Source of the DNA: Microplitis mediator
Lineage: Eukaryota > Arthropoda > Insecta > Hymenoptera > Braconidae
Direction: 5' to 3'
DNA: 64,000 nucleotides
Assembly: GCF_029852145.1 (NCBI RefSeq)
Contig: NC_079969.1
Coordinates: 23,118,459-23,182,458, forward strand
Shown: positions 12,067-25,809 of the stretch, piece by piece
Layout: each line of letters starts with the position of its first letter
Position numbering within the stretch: position 1 is the stretch's first letter
Notes under the pieces: model-generated
The model's input: the letters and a program-made list of their open reading frames with translations, nothing else
Databases searched by the model: none
Told to the model about the DNA's origin: nothing
Program-made: the position numbers and the translations under genes

Positions 12067-13579
12067 TACCATCAGAAAAGACTCTGTGACGGTTAAGTTG
12101 AGCCAGGCTCTATTAAAATAATCATCCTGTTGGTTGCTACGAATAAATTTTCATAAATATTACGCTGGGAGCTATAGCAGAAAAATAATAAAAACAAGAA
12201 TAAAGAACCGCAGGTACGAGTTTTGTGCCGTGAAGAAGTGAAGTGATGCCAGACAATGCGAGCATATCGTCGTATTATGCAGATATCTTTGGAGTTATAT
12301 TATATCAGGCGGTAGACGTAAAATTGTTAGGCTGAGCACGTTCATGTCCTCTTCTACTGCTAGTCTCGTTTCGACTGCCGTGCACTGGCAGGAAGTCCAA
12401 ACGAGGCTGCTATATCAGACTAGTTCAAATGGCTCTTCAATATCCTGACACTTGGGATGAAAATCAATAATTCTTTATGTTCAATTCCCGCTATTTATAT
12501 TTTCATTAGTTTATTGTTATTTTATTGTATTTTTAGTTGTTGATTGTTTATTAATATTCATTAATGGACGAATAATGAATAATATTATAACACAGAAATG
12601 TATTAGCTCCAGGCAAGTACTAAAATAAATAATATTTTACATGAGTTTAAATGAAATTTTAGAGAGAACATTCAATTATAATTATTTATAAATCGAACGA
12701 AATACTATATGATATTTCTATTTTAACTAGAGGTATACAGCATGAAATTAAATCATTATTTGAAACAAACAAATCGCTACGGGGAATGAGGGGTCATTCT
12801 GTATGGAAGTGGACAAGGCCTCATTTTAATTCTATTTAATTAAATAACTATAAATTTCCGCCAGTTTTATCGTTCTTTTGATACTTCAAAGACATTCAAT
12901 ATTTCAATGGATTAATGGATTATGTTTATGCAGAAAATGAACAATCACTAATTTACTGTCATTATCTTTCATCAATATTTCGAATAATTTAGTCTCTTTT
13001 TTTATTAATATATTATATGGCTTTTTTTAACTGCCAGGGTCATTGGCCACTGTAAAATTTTGGAAGTGATATACGGGTCAAAAATAAAACTTGATTCAGG
13101 CTCGCTTCACCTTATTTTATGTACCTGAAGATCGGAACGTTTCTCGCGGAACGAAAATAAAAAAAAAGAAATGAAAGGTAAAAAATCTACTGGATCTAGA
13201 TTTCGGAAATGTTTCGCACGTCACCCAAAAATGGGAGGCCGGCCCCAACTACCCCTTAAGTCGCCTTTAGACACAAATTTCATGAATTATATGATTTTGG
13301 TTGCGTGAAAAACGTTACGATCTTCAGGTGCATCTTATTTTCTTTTGAAGTTATCGATTTGCTGACGATTTTTCGATCAGATCTCGACTTTTTCGACTTG
13401 AATTTTGGAATTGAATGTTGAGAAATCATTGTTATGATACTTGGCAACATCGCAATATTAAATACATGGCGGCGAAACACTGCGGTGATCAACAAAGGGT
13501 TGCGAGACCGCGTGACGGACCGAGGGGTTAGTCAAAAGTATGTTATTTTTTGACTGGCCGAGTCTTAGAGAACTGATTT
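12067..13579. other. No supported feature
   Basis: Mostly AT-rich unique-looking sequence with a more GC-rich patch at about 12200-12430. I found no exon or element. Confidence 0.5.
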
Positions 13580-13645
13580 TTTCAGCTATCACTGGGATTC
13601 GAACCCAGGCCTGGTCAGTTCTCAAGTTACCTCACAGCCATAATG
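13580..13645 (-). ncRNA. tRNA-like Pol III head, probable SINE fragment
   Basis: On the minus strand there is a perfect B box GGTTCGAATCC (13595-13605) inside a closed T-arm CTGGG...CCCAG, and an A-box-like TGGCTGTGAGG at 13630-13640. The 7-bp acceptor stem does not pair and the A-B spacing is short, so this is not a functional tRNA gene. A tRNA-derived SINE or tRNA pseudogene is the best reading. Confidence 0.55.
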
Positions 13646-13736
13646 ACTGATTAATACTTTAGTCTTTTTTTTGGAAAAGCTGCGTATTAGTTTGCCAAAA
13701 TATATGTTCAAATTTATCGCATGCGTGCTAGTGTTT

Positions 13737-13781
13737 GTTATTATTATTATTATTATTGTTTGTTTTGTCTCTGTACATTAG

Positions 13782-13846
<65 letters not shown>
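13737..13846. repeat. (TTA)n and (TA)n microsatellites
   Basis: A TTA run at 13737-13758 is followed by an uninterrupted TA run at about 13785-13846. Confidence 0.95.
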
Positions 13847-13852
<6 letters not shown>

Positions 13853-15547
13853 CTTATATTTTTGAAGTTTAAATTAAAAGAAATCATCAGAAATGATCAT
13901 TTTTGTGTTTAAAAAAAAAATCCTTTTAATTTTTAATTTTTAATATGAAATAAAAAATGATTGATAGTCAATAATTGGCCAGATTGACGCATGCACAAAT
14001 ACCCATGAATGCAAATATTAATTTACTTTTATTTATAAAATGAATTGGTATTTTATTAATAAAGGCACAACAAAATATTTATTTTTTAATAAAATAAATA
14101 TCGAAATAAATAGTGACTTTTGATGAATATGAATTTTATTGTTGAAGTAAACCACTTGCCTATTTATCTTGTGGTAAAATATATTCAGTTATATATAAAC
14201 ACACACGAAATAGACAGCGCAACGCACGTATTGATTTTTACAAACATATTTACCTTAAAATTTGACATTTCACCCGATAGCTATAGAAAGCATATAAAAA
14301 TCGATATCAAAGTATGTATACCTTGCGTGATCAAATTCTACACGCAATGTTAGTTAAAATATTCATGAAACCAAGCATCTGCAACACGAAGCAATTTCAA
14401 TTAAAATCTTAATCACGTTGTTGAAGAATGTAATTTGACATTGTTGAGAGAGAATAACCGCGTATTACTTAATCTGGAAAAGTATCATATATACTGCTCA
14501 CATACATAGTGATGTATATATGTATACATAGCAGATAATTATCAAAGGATTAAAAATTAAAAAATACTCATATAATGGTACTTGAAATCTAGGTACATTA
14601 ACCCAGATTTCTATTCAACGATTATATTTTCTTGTTGACTATAAAAAAAAAATTTTAACACTAAAAGCAATTTCGAATTCAACTGATCCAAAGATAATAT
14701 TCCGAACTTCATTTAGTAAGTAGAATTACATGAAGGATTTTAATCTATTCAGTCTTTAATACTTCAAAAGCCGAACATATGATATCACGTAATTAATTTT
14801 TTTATTCAGTGAGTGTAGAAGCGTAATAATTTTGAATGCTGTATTTCTCTGCATAAGTAACATTTCATATCATTTTCATCTATTATATAACTTTCTATTA
14901 CAAATACAAAATGATATTCAACATTATCCCCGAGAACAAGAGATGAAACCTGAATGAAAATAAAAAAAAAAAAAAAGTCGTATAGCAGAATTATGAAATT
15001 GAAAACTGCAATTTACAGCTGAATATTGCATGCTCTTCTTGAACATTATGGCCTAGAAAGAAATACAAGAGATGCAGAGACAAAATATAAGAAACCCAGA
15101 AAAAAATAAAAAAATAGGTAATATAAAATAAGTGTAAAAAAGACAAAATAGAATAATAAAAAATATATACGAGAATGCCACACATGGTATTCACGCGATT
15201 ATTACGTATGAGGGTGTAACGTCACGTGACTTGGTTTCTGGTACCGGTTTCCTCGAAAACAACTAAGCTAACACTTAGCTATTCTGGCGTGCAAGTGAAG
15301 GAATAGTACGTGAAAATAGTACGCCTTGAAGGTGTAGAAGCGAAATGTAGAGAACGATGCTGATCGTTAAAGCAAGTTAAAACTTTACCTTCGTGTGTTG
15401 CACTAAGATATAAATCGATGCGAGTACTGACTTTTGTCAGGATCAAAAGAGTTTTAAAACCTCGTACAATTTGCTACAGCCATATTGTTGATAATACTTC
15501 AGTATAGAAGTAATCGTTGTAATAGTAAAGGTAGTTTATAGTAATAT

Positions 15548-15549
<2 letters not shown>
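13847..15549. other. No supported feature
   Basis: AT-rich sequence. The short open frames have no recognisable product and no splice or start context I would trust. Confidence 0.5.

Positions 15550-15580
<31 letters not shown>
15550..15580. repeat. (TAG)n microsatellite
   Basis: About ten TAG units. It creates a threonine run in a minus-strand frame that is not a gene. Confidence 0.95.
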
Positions 15581-15586
<6 letters not shown>

Positions 15587-16954
15587 TATTATACGCTTGA
15601 ATGTATACAAGAATAAAGGGATATAAAATAACAACTATATCATTTTCCGCTAGAAAACTCATTTCTTTTTATACAGGCCCTATTACTCTTTGGTCGAGCA
15701 TTATAGCGTCGAACTAAAGTCGCTCGTTTGTTATCATGATCCTTTGTCAACTTGTAATTGTACTTCCTTAAAAATTAATTTTAATGATTTCGAATCTTGA
15801 TCTCAATATAATACAGGAAAAATAACAACTTTTACATTTAATCCCCCATTATATTTGTTTGTACTTTTAATTATTTAAGAAATACCAATTACGGAAATTT
15901 TAATGAGTTTGATAACAAAAGACGGAGATGAAGCGAATGCGCGGATTGGTAGAGATAACATTCATATTTTCCAAAATTTGTTTGTTAAAACAGCTTTGAA
16001 ATACAACAATTACTGTAATTATTTATTAATTTTTTTTTGTATTAAGAGTGTAGTCTAGTTGGTCATTTTTGAAAAATCTTTTTTGTTTTTTTTTTACATT
16101 TTTTTAATGTGTATGTATCCAAGCATATTGTGCCAAAGTTTTATGGAGATTCGAGCAGTTTAAGTGTATTTTTCTGAATCTAAAGGTCGACAAACGCGAT
16201 TTGACGCGTATCGAATAAGTGAACTGCCACATCTTTGACACATCAAGAGAGTGCGGAACGGAAAAAAAGAAGGCCAAATTAGAAGCAAACGATAGTTTTG
16301 AACAAGAAAAAGGCACTTCGCATGGTGCAGGCATCGCAGGTTAAATTTTGGTAAGATTTTTTTTTTTATTTAAAAATACTTTAAACGCGTTTATTTCGAA
16401 ACTACGATTTCGCCGACGCCAATCACGATTTCTCTGGAACCCTAGGGCTGATCCTTCTGAAATTTTGACCACATATTCTACACATAAGTACTTAGAGGAT
16501 AGACTAAAATCATATAAAAATTTTGATTTTAACTAATTTTTTTTTACAAATAACAGCGAAAAAAAAAACAGTTTTTTTCATTTTTTAAAATTTTCGTTAG
16601 ATAAAATTAGTAAAAATCGTCTAAAATTAATATCATTAAAATTAATATTTCGAAACAATGAATAAGAAATTTAAAACGTCTAATTACGAGGTATGGTGGA
16701 GATGGGTGGAGATGGGTGAGGATAATCATAGACTTTTCTATCCATTTCCATGATTATATCTCACTTTCCCTTATTAGTCTATCTCGTAACCACTGTCATA
16801 GCGAATTCAAAACACTTCGATTTTTTTGTTTCAAATAAGTCGTTGCTGAAATATCGTGATTGAGCCGAACTGCCTTTAAATTATGGCGCTCTGTTAAAGT
16901 ACACCTTTTGTATGAACATACTTATAAAAATGAATAAAAAAAATTTATTTTTCA
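15581..16954. other. No supported feature
   Basis: AT-rich sequence, with a short tandem GGAGATGGGTG repeat near 16695-16725. No gene is supported. Confidence 0.5.
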
Positions 16955-17324
16955 CACTGAAAAAAATAATCGCTAGCTGCTAGCGATTTTTTCTTTAGCA
17001 GGTAGCGATTAAAAATCGCTTGCTGGGAGCGATTTTTTCGCTAACATTAAGTTATCTGTTCCTTGTATAAAAAAAAGTTAAGCATTGGTAAAACAGTATT
17101 TGTTTTATTTTTGAGTTATACCGATGCTTAATTTTTTTTTATACAAGGAACAGATAAGTAAGTGTTAGCGAAAAAATCGCTTCCAACAAGCGATTTTTAA
17201 TCGCTTCCTGCTAAAGAAAAAAATCGCTAGCAGCTAGCGAAATAATCGCTTGCAGCTAACGATTAAAAATTGCTAGCTGCTAAAGAAAAAAATCGCTAGC
17301 AGCTAGCGATTATTTTTTTCAGTG
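16955..17324. mobile_element. CACTGA/GCTAGC element
   Basis: Ends CACTGAAAAAAATAATCGC and GCGATTATTTTTTTCAGTG are inverted copies (right flank TA, left CA). Subterminal arrays use the word GCTAGC (AATCGCTAGC...GCTAGCGATT). The centre has inverted copies of CTGTTCCTTGTATAAAA around 17050-17160. The frame is the same as in 9045-10315, but the palindromic word is changed from GGTAGC to GCTAGC. Confidence 0.85.
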
Positions 17325-19099
17325 TATAATTAAAGACTTCATTTATCATCCCTAACAGTGTTTGTATACTATCATAGCAAGCTCGCTAGAAATTCCCAAA
17401 AATAGACTATTTTTTTAGCCTACAAACTAGACTACATCCTTAATGAAATTTTCAAGCCAAAAAAAAAATTATTTTCTTAAATTCTGCGCTTATGACATTT
17501 CAAATATAAATTAATATATCTGAGTAGTGTTTTCACTTATCAATAAAAGGTAACGTCAATGATAACTTAAAAATTCTAATTCTGCATATAAATTCACGAT
17601 ATTTGTAAAAAAACAAAAAAATGGACTTAATATTTGTCTCGGATACTTGTTCATTTCATGCATTACAACCGTCAAATAAAATTTCCCCAAGATCCGTCAC
17701 GGCAATATGATATGATGCACACCAGGAGTTTCCGCATTTCAAGCAACCACGATGGCGTCTACTCCTATTCACTCGAGTGCATGTTACGCAGCTACTCTTT
17801 TTTTATTTATTCCCCTAAAATGAACTCACGCATGACAGAATATCACGCACGCCAGCGAATCACGAGTTATTTATTTATTTTTTTTTTCTTGCTGCTCTAT
17901 TTTTATTATTTTTTTCGTTAACATTCTCATATTACTTCTACAAAGACCGTGTAGATTTCTAACACAGGTATAAAAATTATATCTGTGAAAATTTTTACGA
18001 GAAATAAATAAGCCGGATTTCAACAAATCCAATGTAATTTATCCTTTTTTTTTCATTTATCAAATTTATATTCTCTGAATAAATTAATCCGAATTTTTCT
18101 AGTAAAAGTTATTTTATTTCATTTCATTTTTTTCCCCTTCGTAATTTATTTCTTATAAAACATTCATCAGTGCTTCGTCACTCGGTAATGTTATATTCCA
18201 GCTTAATATCTTACATATTTGGGTCAAAATGATTAGATAAATTGAATGATATTTGATGCGTATATAAATCGATTTGGTACCACTGATGCGCAGCCTTTAT
18301 TGACGCAAGAAAAGTATTCAGATCTACGTCAGAAACGTCGGAATATTCCAAAAAACCTCTTTTATATGCCATTGGAATAACTCGCGAGAAGGGTCTCACC
18401 CTCAGCATCTTGTACTTCCCTTACACTTTATTCTTACCCTCGATCTTCTATCTCTGACATTGAGACTTTTTTTTATCCTATTTCAGAACTCGAGAAAGAA
18501 ATTAACGAGAATCGTGAATTCAGTGACGCACTTGATATTTTTATACTCGAAGATTATTTTTCCCTTCAAACTGATAATAAAGAATCGCGGGATGGAATTG
18601 AGAAGGAGATGAGTAAAAAAATAAAACAACGCGCCCATCAGTGAAGAACGTGTAAAGGATGAGAATTGAGTAGTGGCAGCAGTGAGGCGTGGTATTGATA
18701 CTCCTCCATTTCCTGAAGGATGACATCACACCCTTATTTTAGTTCTTTTCTTTCTCATTCTCTTAAACTTATACCTCATTCACTCGCTCTTATTTTTCTA
18801 CTCGGCTATTTTCTCCCTACCGTTTTGACTTTAAAGCTTGTGGCGGCACGCACCAGTGAGCGACCAGGATTTTTACGATAACAGATTAGAGGATCCGGCC
18901 TTCTCGTTCCCGGAACGATAAAAGAACCTTAACGTCGCTCAAAACGCAACTGTGTTTCCTGTGATCAAAGGAAACACCCTAGCCCGCATCTTCTCAACCC
19001 TCTGGCACAGTCGTGACCTAATTCGAGAACCGCATAAATTTTTTTTTACATGACAAATAATTTTGAAAAAATTTATTTATTTTACAAGTTGCGTTATTT
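17325..19099. other. No supported feature
   Basis: AT-rich sequence with a less AT-rich patch at about 18840-19020. I see no exon, RNA or element end. Confidence 0.45.
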
Positions 19100-19911
19100 C
19101 CCGTATGAAAAAACAATATATGGTTAAAATATATAAAATCATATATGTTTGCAACAAAAAATTATATGATATATTATAAAAAATCATATAGAGATTTCAG
19201 CCGATTAAATATAAAATTATATACAGTAGTAAATATATGTATTCCATATATGTAACTTATATGTTTTTTATATTAAGCTATATATACATTTAAATTTACC
19301 TTATAATATATTATATTGATATATTTCCTTTCATATTCAAAAAATATAAAATTTTTATATGAAATGAAATATATGGTAGTATATAATTTATATTATATAT
19401 GGCACAATATATTTTCCTTGTTATATTTAAGTAGATATTTTATTCGGTGTATGTATATGTATATGGGTATATATATATTCGCAGCAAATTAACTAATTTT
19501 GAAAATTTTAACTGCAATTTAAAGAGTATATTAAAATTTAGATCTAATTAAATTGGAGTTGGTCATACAGATAAGAAACTTTTTTTTCCATACACAATAT
19601 AAATATATGTTTTTATATATGATCAGAATATATTTTTCGTATATGATAGAAATGTATATTTTTATGTATGATCAAAATTCAATTTTTGTATATGACAAGG
19701 ATATATATTTTCATATATGATAAAAATATATTTTTTGTATATGATTGACATTTATATTTTATATATGCTAAACATATACGGACTCGTATATGATTAATAT
19801 TATATTAATTTGTATAAAAAAAAAATATATCAGAAAATATAGTTAAATTGGCCACAAATATTTACTGATATTTATCATATATTTTGACCATATATGTTAT
19901 TTTCATACGGG
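19100..19911. mobile_element. CCCGTATGAAAA element, copy 2 (uninterrupted)
   Basis: Ends CCCGTATGAAAAAACAATAT and ...TTATTTTCATACGGG are inverted copies. The 812-bp interior is ATATATG-rich. The inverted complement matches 39244-41064 closely, and this copy shows the empty site (TATACATATACATACA near 19447-19462) of the 1-kb element inserted there. Confidence 0.8.
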
Positions 19912-21561
19912 TTATTTTGTCACACTGAAATTTAAAGTAATTAAAGTTATATAAAAAAATTGAATGGGGTAACGTTACCCTGTTCTTGACCATAATTACT
20001 AATTAAAAATTTTCCTAGTTTATTAAATAGGAAAGTGATTTACAGCTGTCAAAAATAAAATAAGCTCTACTGAGTGTACGTTATATAAAACACAAGAAAC
20101 TGAAAGTACTTGATGACTAGTTATAAATTAAATCTAAAGTTCTCGCAGAAGCGCGACTGATGGCAAACGAGAAATTGCTTTGGAATTCCCCCTAACAGCA
20201 AAAGCAGCTAACTTTCCTTTGCTTCCCTTCCCTACCCCTTTAATGTCTTCGATGGTATGTTCTACTGCCTGCCCGAACCGTCTTATCGCGCTTCAAAAGT
20301 TGTCGAGAGAAGCTTCCACTTTCTCCTCCTTATCTTTCCTCAACGATTATATGATCGACGATAACTTAAAATTTCAAAATTTATTATTTGTAGCAAATAA
20401 AATTATCACGAATATCTGTATCTTTATGGTTCATTCAAAAGAGAGAGATTATCAACGTTTCGCTGGATACAAATTTACATCGACGTAAAAAAGTAGTGTC
20501 ATAGGTAACTAGTGTAATTGAATAGTCGGGTTCGGGTTGACGTGTAAAATAGCGATATCTAATAGAAAATGCAAAACAGTGTATTGTATGACGATGCAAA
20601 ACGATTTCGGACCAGAGTGAAGTTGGCTGCCCGAGCCATAGGTAAGGCTTTCGACTAGCTGTAGAGATACTGAATCTTGAAGTTTCGATTCTAGTATCAC
20701 AAAATAGTTTATTACACGCTTAGGGAGGGAAGGAAATTCCAGCCCGCATGTATAATTCGTGGCAAACACGTGAATTGGGACGTCCTATCTTCCTCCGTGG
20801 TGTTTATACAACTTTTTACCAGAGCTGTACTTTAAATCTTTGCCTCTATTTAATGATAGAATGGCGCATGCGCTACTTTTTCTCATAAAAGAAAGAACGA
20901 GTGTTTTGGCGGGAATTCAAACTGTCGGTAGAGGTATAGTAAAAAGTTATTTTTTCAAAAATGTGAATTCAGGCGCTTTGCTACTGAGAGCGACGATATT
21001 TACGACAACTCCCATTGATTCACCACACAGATAAATAGCTAATTTCATGCAACTAAATCACTTAGCCATGTTATTTCTTTGTCACAAATAGATATTTATG
21101 CGTCCATATCTAACTACACAATTTCTTCGGGTCAAATAAATATTACTTGGCTCAAATAAACCGTGTTTCTGTTAATAAAGTAATCGATTCTATACAGATC
21201 GATTGCAAGGCAATATAAAAAGTTTAGAATAAATGAAAATAAGTCGCTCGGCTGTGATATTTCTTGGAAAACAAATAGACCAAGGTAGCGCGATTCTAAT
21301 TCCTATAAAATATATTCAAATATATAAGCCTATAGTTACACTACATAGAGAGTTACGTATGTCGTATATAGAACTGCGTACATTAACGTTGATATACGAC
21401 GGGCAAACATACCCCTGAATGTTATTTACAGCTTCCTGCGTGCCTTCGGCTATACCTTCACGATAAGTTAATAGAGAAAGTCCGACTTGCTGGTGTGTTG
21501 AGGTGTAGAGGGTTAATTGTACGCTCGTCCGGCATACCTACTCATCCATCTCTATGATATC

Positions 21562-21605
<44 letters not shown>

Positions 21606-22913
21606 TATCTATATATATATATATATATATACTCTCTCTTAATCTCCTTTTTATTTCAATCTTCTTTATTACTTCTAACTCTATGACCTATTTTTAACCA
21701 GCGTATTTCTCTCCTTCCTCTTTTATATAAAAAAAGTATTCTTGCAGAGTCGGGAATTTCTTGATTGCAGCCTCTATTCCACAACTCGAACCAGGATTGT
21801 GCATTTTACGTTACTTTTTTCTTGCGCGTCTTTTATTTTTTATTGTATAATTCGGTAAAATTATGGGACCGTAGAAAATTTAACTTTTATGAAAATAGAA
21901 AAAGTAAAACGACTAGAAAATTAAGTACCAACAAAATGAGAATTCGACAGTTTTATTTTTCATCCATTAGAATAACGTACATTACTAAAATGAACAATCC
22001 ATTTTAATTGTGCGTTAGCTATATATGAAGATGAAAATGGTACGTAATTTTTGTAATGGATAATTGAATACCAACATATGAATATTTGAAGATAATATTA
22101 TACTGATTGGATGAATTTAAATTAAAGTCAGACAATCGTTGAGTTGGCTGGCAAGAGGTCAGTTCCCAGTTATCTACCGCAAATTCACCAACTATACAAC
22201 GTAGAGTAGACACTACTACTTGTATGATCATGACTAGGACTATGACTACTACTACTACTATGCCTGGTGCAACTGCTCCTATACTACTGGCAACTCGCAC
22301 TCGAATATAACTGGATTCGGAAATGCGCGAACCAGAGTTTGGAGTCGTATTGATCGGCCATCTCATGCTGCGTGGGAGAACGAGGGTGGGTTAGTGCCAG
22401 TGACTGTAACAGTAGGCACATCTAGTCACTCTCGAGTTCTGCGTGAATCCTGGGTAGGCGGAAAAGGGTCTTTTCTCTTTTCTCTTATCTCAACTCTTTT
22501 CTCTTGTCCGCAACTGTACATTATTTTTTTTTCTTTACTTGTTTTTTCGTACAAAAAGAAACAACGTACATTCTCTTTTACAATTTAAATAAAACAATTT
22601 ACTTTTACTTTTTGTAACAATAAAATTATTTTATATCAAATAGAATGATAAGAAAAAAAATAATACTGTTAGTCATGACAATGTATATAATGAATACGTA
22701 CAAATAAGGGAAGTTTTGTTGAATAATAAAAATAATAATAATATGTACGTAATAAAAAAAAAAAAAACCAAATGTAAAATGAGTCCCCTCTAATTTAAAT
22801 TCAGTAAAATGATAATACATATGCCTACAAGTCAGTTTATTCAACTTGAATAAATTTGAATTGTCCAGTTTTCTGGGATAATTTTATGTTTGTAAATATA
22901 TATGTATATATTA
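19912..22913. other. No supported gene
   Basis: Holds a (TA)n microsatellite at 21562-21631 and a (CTA)n run near 22244-22261. Slightly GC-richer patches at 20160-20350, 20840-21000 and 22130-22460 gave no convincing exon. The hydrophobic minus-strand frame at 22019-22366 comes from the CTA repeat. Confidence 0.5.
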
Positions 22914-23935
22914 GGGCGATTAAAAAAAAAACAAGAATTTTTTTTTTCTCGGAACCAGGCTCACAAGTTTCGTTTAGATGCCAAAACAGGCCTCTGAAAA
23001 TATGAGCCCTTAATATAAATATTAAGGTTGTCCGCATCGCACTTTTCGATTTCCCATAAGAATAACACAGGAAAAAAAATTTTTTTTCTTCTGATTTTTT
23101 AAACTAATGAACCGTAAATTGGATTATAATGTCTATCAAATATTTTTGTAGAGAATTGAACGCTCTACAAAAAAAGTCTCTTATCATTTTTTGATAAATC
23201 CATCTGTTCGAAAATTATTGGAGCTGGAAGTCAAATCTACAGTAAATTTCGAGATCTTTTTACTTTTCAAGCAAAACTATTAGACTTATCAAAAAATGTC
23301 ATAGGATTTTTTTTGTAGACAATTTTATTCCCTACAAATTATTTTCAATAAAGTTTATTCCAATTTCGCATTGTATTCAAGTTATTTTCATTTTAACGTT
23401 AAGTTCTCAAAATCGATTAAAAGACTATTATTTTTATGAGATTGGCATTAAAATGAAAATACCTAGCAAACAATGCGAAATTTGAATAAACTTTATTGAA
23501 AATAATTTGTAGGGAATAAAATTGTCTACAAAAAAGATCCTATGGCATTTTTTGATAAGTCTAATAGTTTTGCTGGGAAAGTAAAAGAATCTTGAAATTT
23601 ACTGTAGATTTGATTTGCAGCTCCAATAACTTTCGAACAGATGGATTTATCAAAAAATGATAAGAGGCTTTTTTTGTAGAGCGTTCAATTCTCTACAGAA
23701 TTATTTGATGGACATTATAATTTATTTTACGGTTCATTAGTTTCAAAAATCAGAAGAAAAAAAAATTTTTTTCCTGTGTTATTATTATGGGAAATCGAAA
23801 AGTGCGATGCGGACAACCTTAATACTAATATTAAGGGCTCATATATTCAGAGGCCTATTTTGGCATCTAAACGAAACTTTTGAGCCTGGTTCCGAGAAAA
23901 AAAACAATTCTTGTTTTTTTTTTTTTTAATAGTCC
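22914..23935. mobile_element. 1-kb foldback element
   Basis: Starts GGGCGATTAAAAAAAAAACA and ends with the inverted counterpart TTTAATAGTCC. Both sides are flanked by TA. The two arms, each about 490 bp, match along almost their whole length (for example CTCGGAACCAGGCTCA and GATGCGGACAACCTTAA occur in both orientations) around a loop of some 40 bp near 23402-23445. There is no ORF. TA flanks and a GGG/ATTAAA end suggest a Tc1/mariner-type origin, which is inference. Confidence 0.85.
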
Positions 23936-23937
23936 TA

Positions 23938-24918
23938 GTATATATGTATACATGTTAACAAAAAATGTAATATATGATTTTTATTTTATTTAGTATAGCG
24001 TATATCCCATTCCATCGTTTCAATACGACATTTTTATACTAGCACAGCTATTATAAACACGTGTGAGCGAATTTCCCGCTGCACTTTACCAGAAGCAGCA
24101 ACTGAAGTTTACGGAACGACGCCTTTGAAGAAAGGAATAGCTCCCTTAGTATTTTTCTGTTCACTCCTCTCCACTTATTTAGGTTTTTTTTCCGACACAC
24201 TGAGTCTCGATGTTTCCAAGTATAGAAGGAAAGAAGGAAATAAAGAAAAAGAAATAAAACAAAAAAGGATAAAAATAATAAATAAAGAAAGACCATAAAA
24301 AGGGAGTTGGCAGGAGAAAAAACAAGGCAGGAGTGAGATAAGCAAAATTGACAAAGACGTACTGAAGTGTGAGGGAGTGGAAGCACGCGTGCCTGCTTAA
24401 AAATACTTTTTTCTCCTTCTTATACATTTTTATTTAATCCTCTCACTTTTTTCACTCTCGCTTTTTTCCTTTATCTCCCTCTTTCTTCGTTATCCCAGAG
24501 AAAGGAAAAAAATACGCGCACACGGATCCTGTGCGAAGATTAAAGGGTTAAAGGAGTGGCGTGATAATCCGCCAATCACGGAAAATTTTCTGTGTATCAG
24601 GTTACTGTGTGTAAAATAAATATTTGGATAATCAAGTGATTGTCGCTCTGTAAAATTAATTAACTTTCTTTATTGTCCAATAGGGTAACTATTTAATCTG
24701 CCAATCATGGTTAGTCTGATAATCGCACTGGCTTTCTTGTCTATTACGGGTAAAGAGCAGAGACTTATTACATCTTAAATCCGGACATCCTTAGATTAAA
24801 CTTCAATTAATGGGATTCATTAAACGATCAGTTTATTAACTGAACAATCTGCTAACGGGAGTATAATTCCTTATAATATCGTACACTTTTAAAAGTATTT
24901 ATTTGATATTAATGAATG
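23938..24918. other. No supported feature
   Basis: Includes a purine-rich stretch (24225-24320) that creates hydrophobic minus-strand frames. No gene is supported. Confidence 0.5.
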
Positions 24919-24920
24919 TA

Positions 24921-25567
24921 CACTGTAAAAAATCACCGGGGTAAGTCCAAGCGGTGTAGGTGTTAAAATTATCGGTGTTAAATTTACCCCCGAAAGCGGT
25001 GTGAAAATAGCGCCGTTGCCGGTGTAGATATTCTTTACCGGTGTTAAAATATTATACTTTGTGAATATTTTTACTCACTCGAACACTATACTTGTTAATA
25101 AATGATATTTTTTATTAATGTTCATAAAGAACTGACATTTTTTGTGTTTTATAATCTTTAAAGTTGATACTCCAAGCGGACGCAATTTACTCCGCTTTTA
25201 CACCGGTTTTACTCCGCTTTTACACCGATATTACTCCGTTTTTACACCGGTTACCCTGCTTTTACACCGATTCTACTCCGCATTTACACCGATATTACTC
25301 CGTTTTTACACCGGTTACCCTGCTTTTACACCGATATTACTCCGCTTTTACACCGATATTACTCCGCTTTTACACCGATATTACTCCGCTTTTACACCGA
25401 TATTACTCCGTTTTTACACCGGTTACCCCGCTTTTACACCGGTTACCCTGATTTAACACCGGTATTTTTAACACCGGTGAAGTACTCCTCCTACACCGGT
25501 GTAATTTTATTTTAACACCGGGCGGAGTTAAAATGAGTCTATTTTTAACACCGCTCTTTTTACAGTG
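24921..25567. mobile_element. CACTGTAAAAA/CACCGG element
   Basis: Ends CACTGTAAAAAATCACCGG and CGGTG...TTTTTACAGTG are inverted in layout and are flanked by TA. GGTGTTAAA/TTTAACACC words fill both ends. The middle (about 25187-25460) is a tandem array of a 22-bp unit (ATTACTCCGCTTTTACACCG plus AT, with CCGGTTACC variants), which leaves two reading frames open as an artefact of the repeat. Confidence 0.85.
25187..25460. repeat. 22-bp tandem repeat
   Basis: About twelve units of ATTACTCCGCTTTTACACCG plus two bases, with scattered variants, inside the 24921-25567 element. Confidence 0.85.
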
Positions 25568-25809
25568 TATTTATTTAAAACAGTTTTTCAGCCTTATTTG
25601 GCTGAAATAAATATTTGTTTGCCTCAATATTTGAGTGAATATCGCTGCGGTATTTTACTAGAGCGCCACATTCTGTTTATAATACTATTCAGTAGACGGT
25701 CTAGTGTAAGTCGTTCTGCCATCACGTCTAACAAATTCGAAATATAATCAACTGAATATTGTTTGATAAATTAAAAAAAAAATGCTCATTCTGTTAAAGA
25801 TTAATTATA

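Noticed and set aside
22019..22366. 115-codon minus-strand frame with a valine-rich membrane-like stretch
   Set aside because: The valine stretch is encoded by a CTA-type microsatellite.
24051..24427. Hydrophobic minus-strand frames of 82-111 codons
   Set aside because: They overlap in different frames over a purine-rich tract, as expected from composition alone.
25142..25456. Two overlapping frames of 95-104 codons with repeated YTPLLHR-like text
   Set aside because: They are translations of the 22-bp tandem array in different frames, and the period is not a multiple of three.
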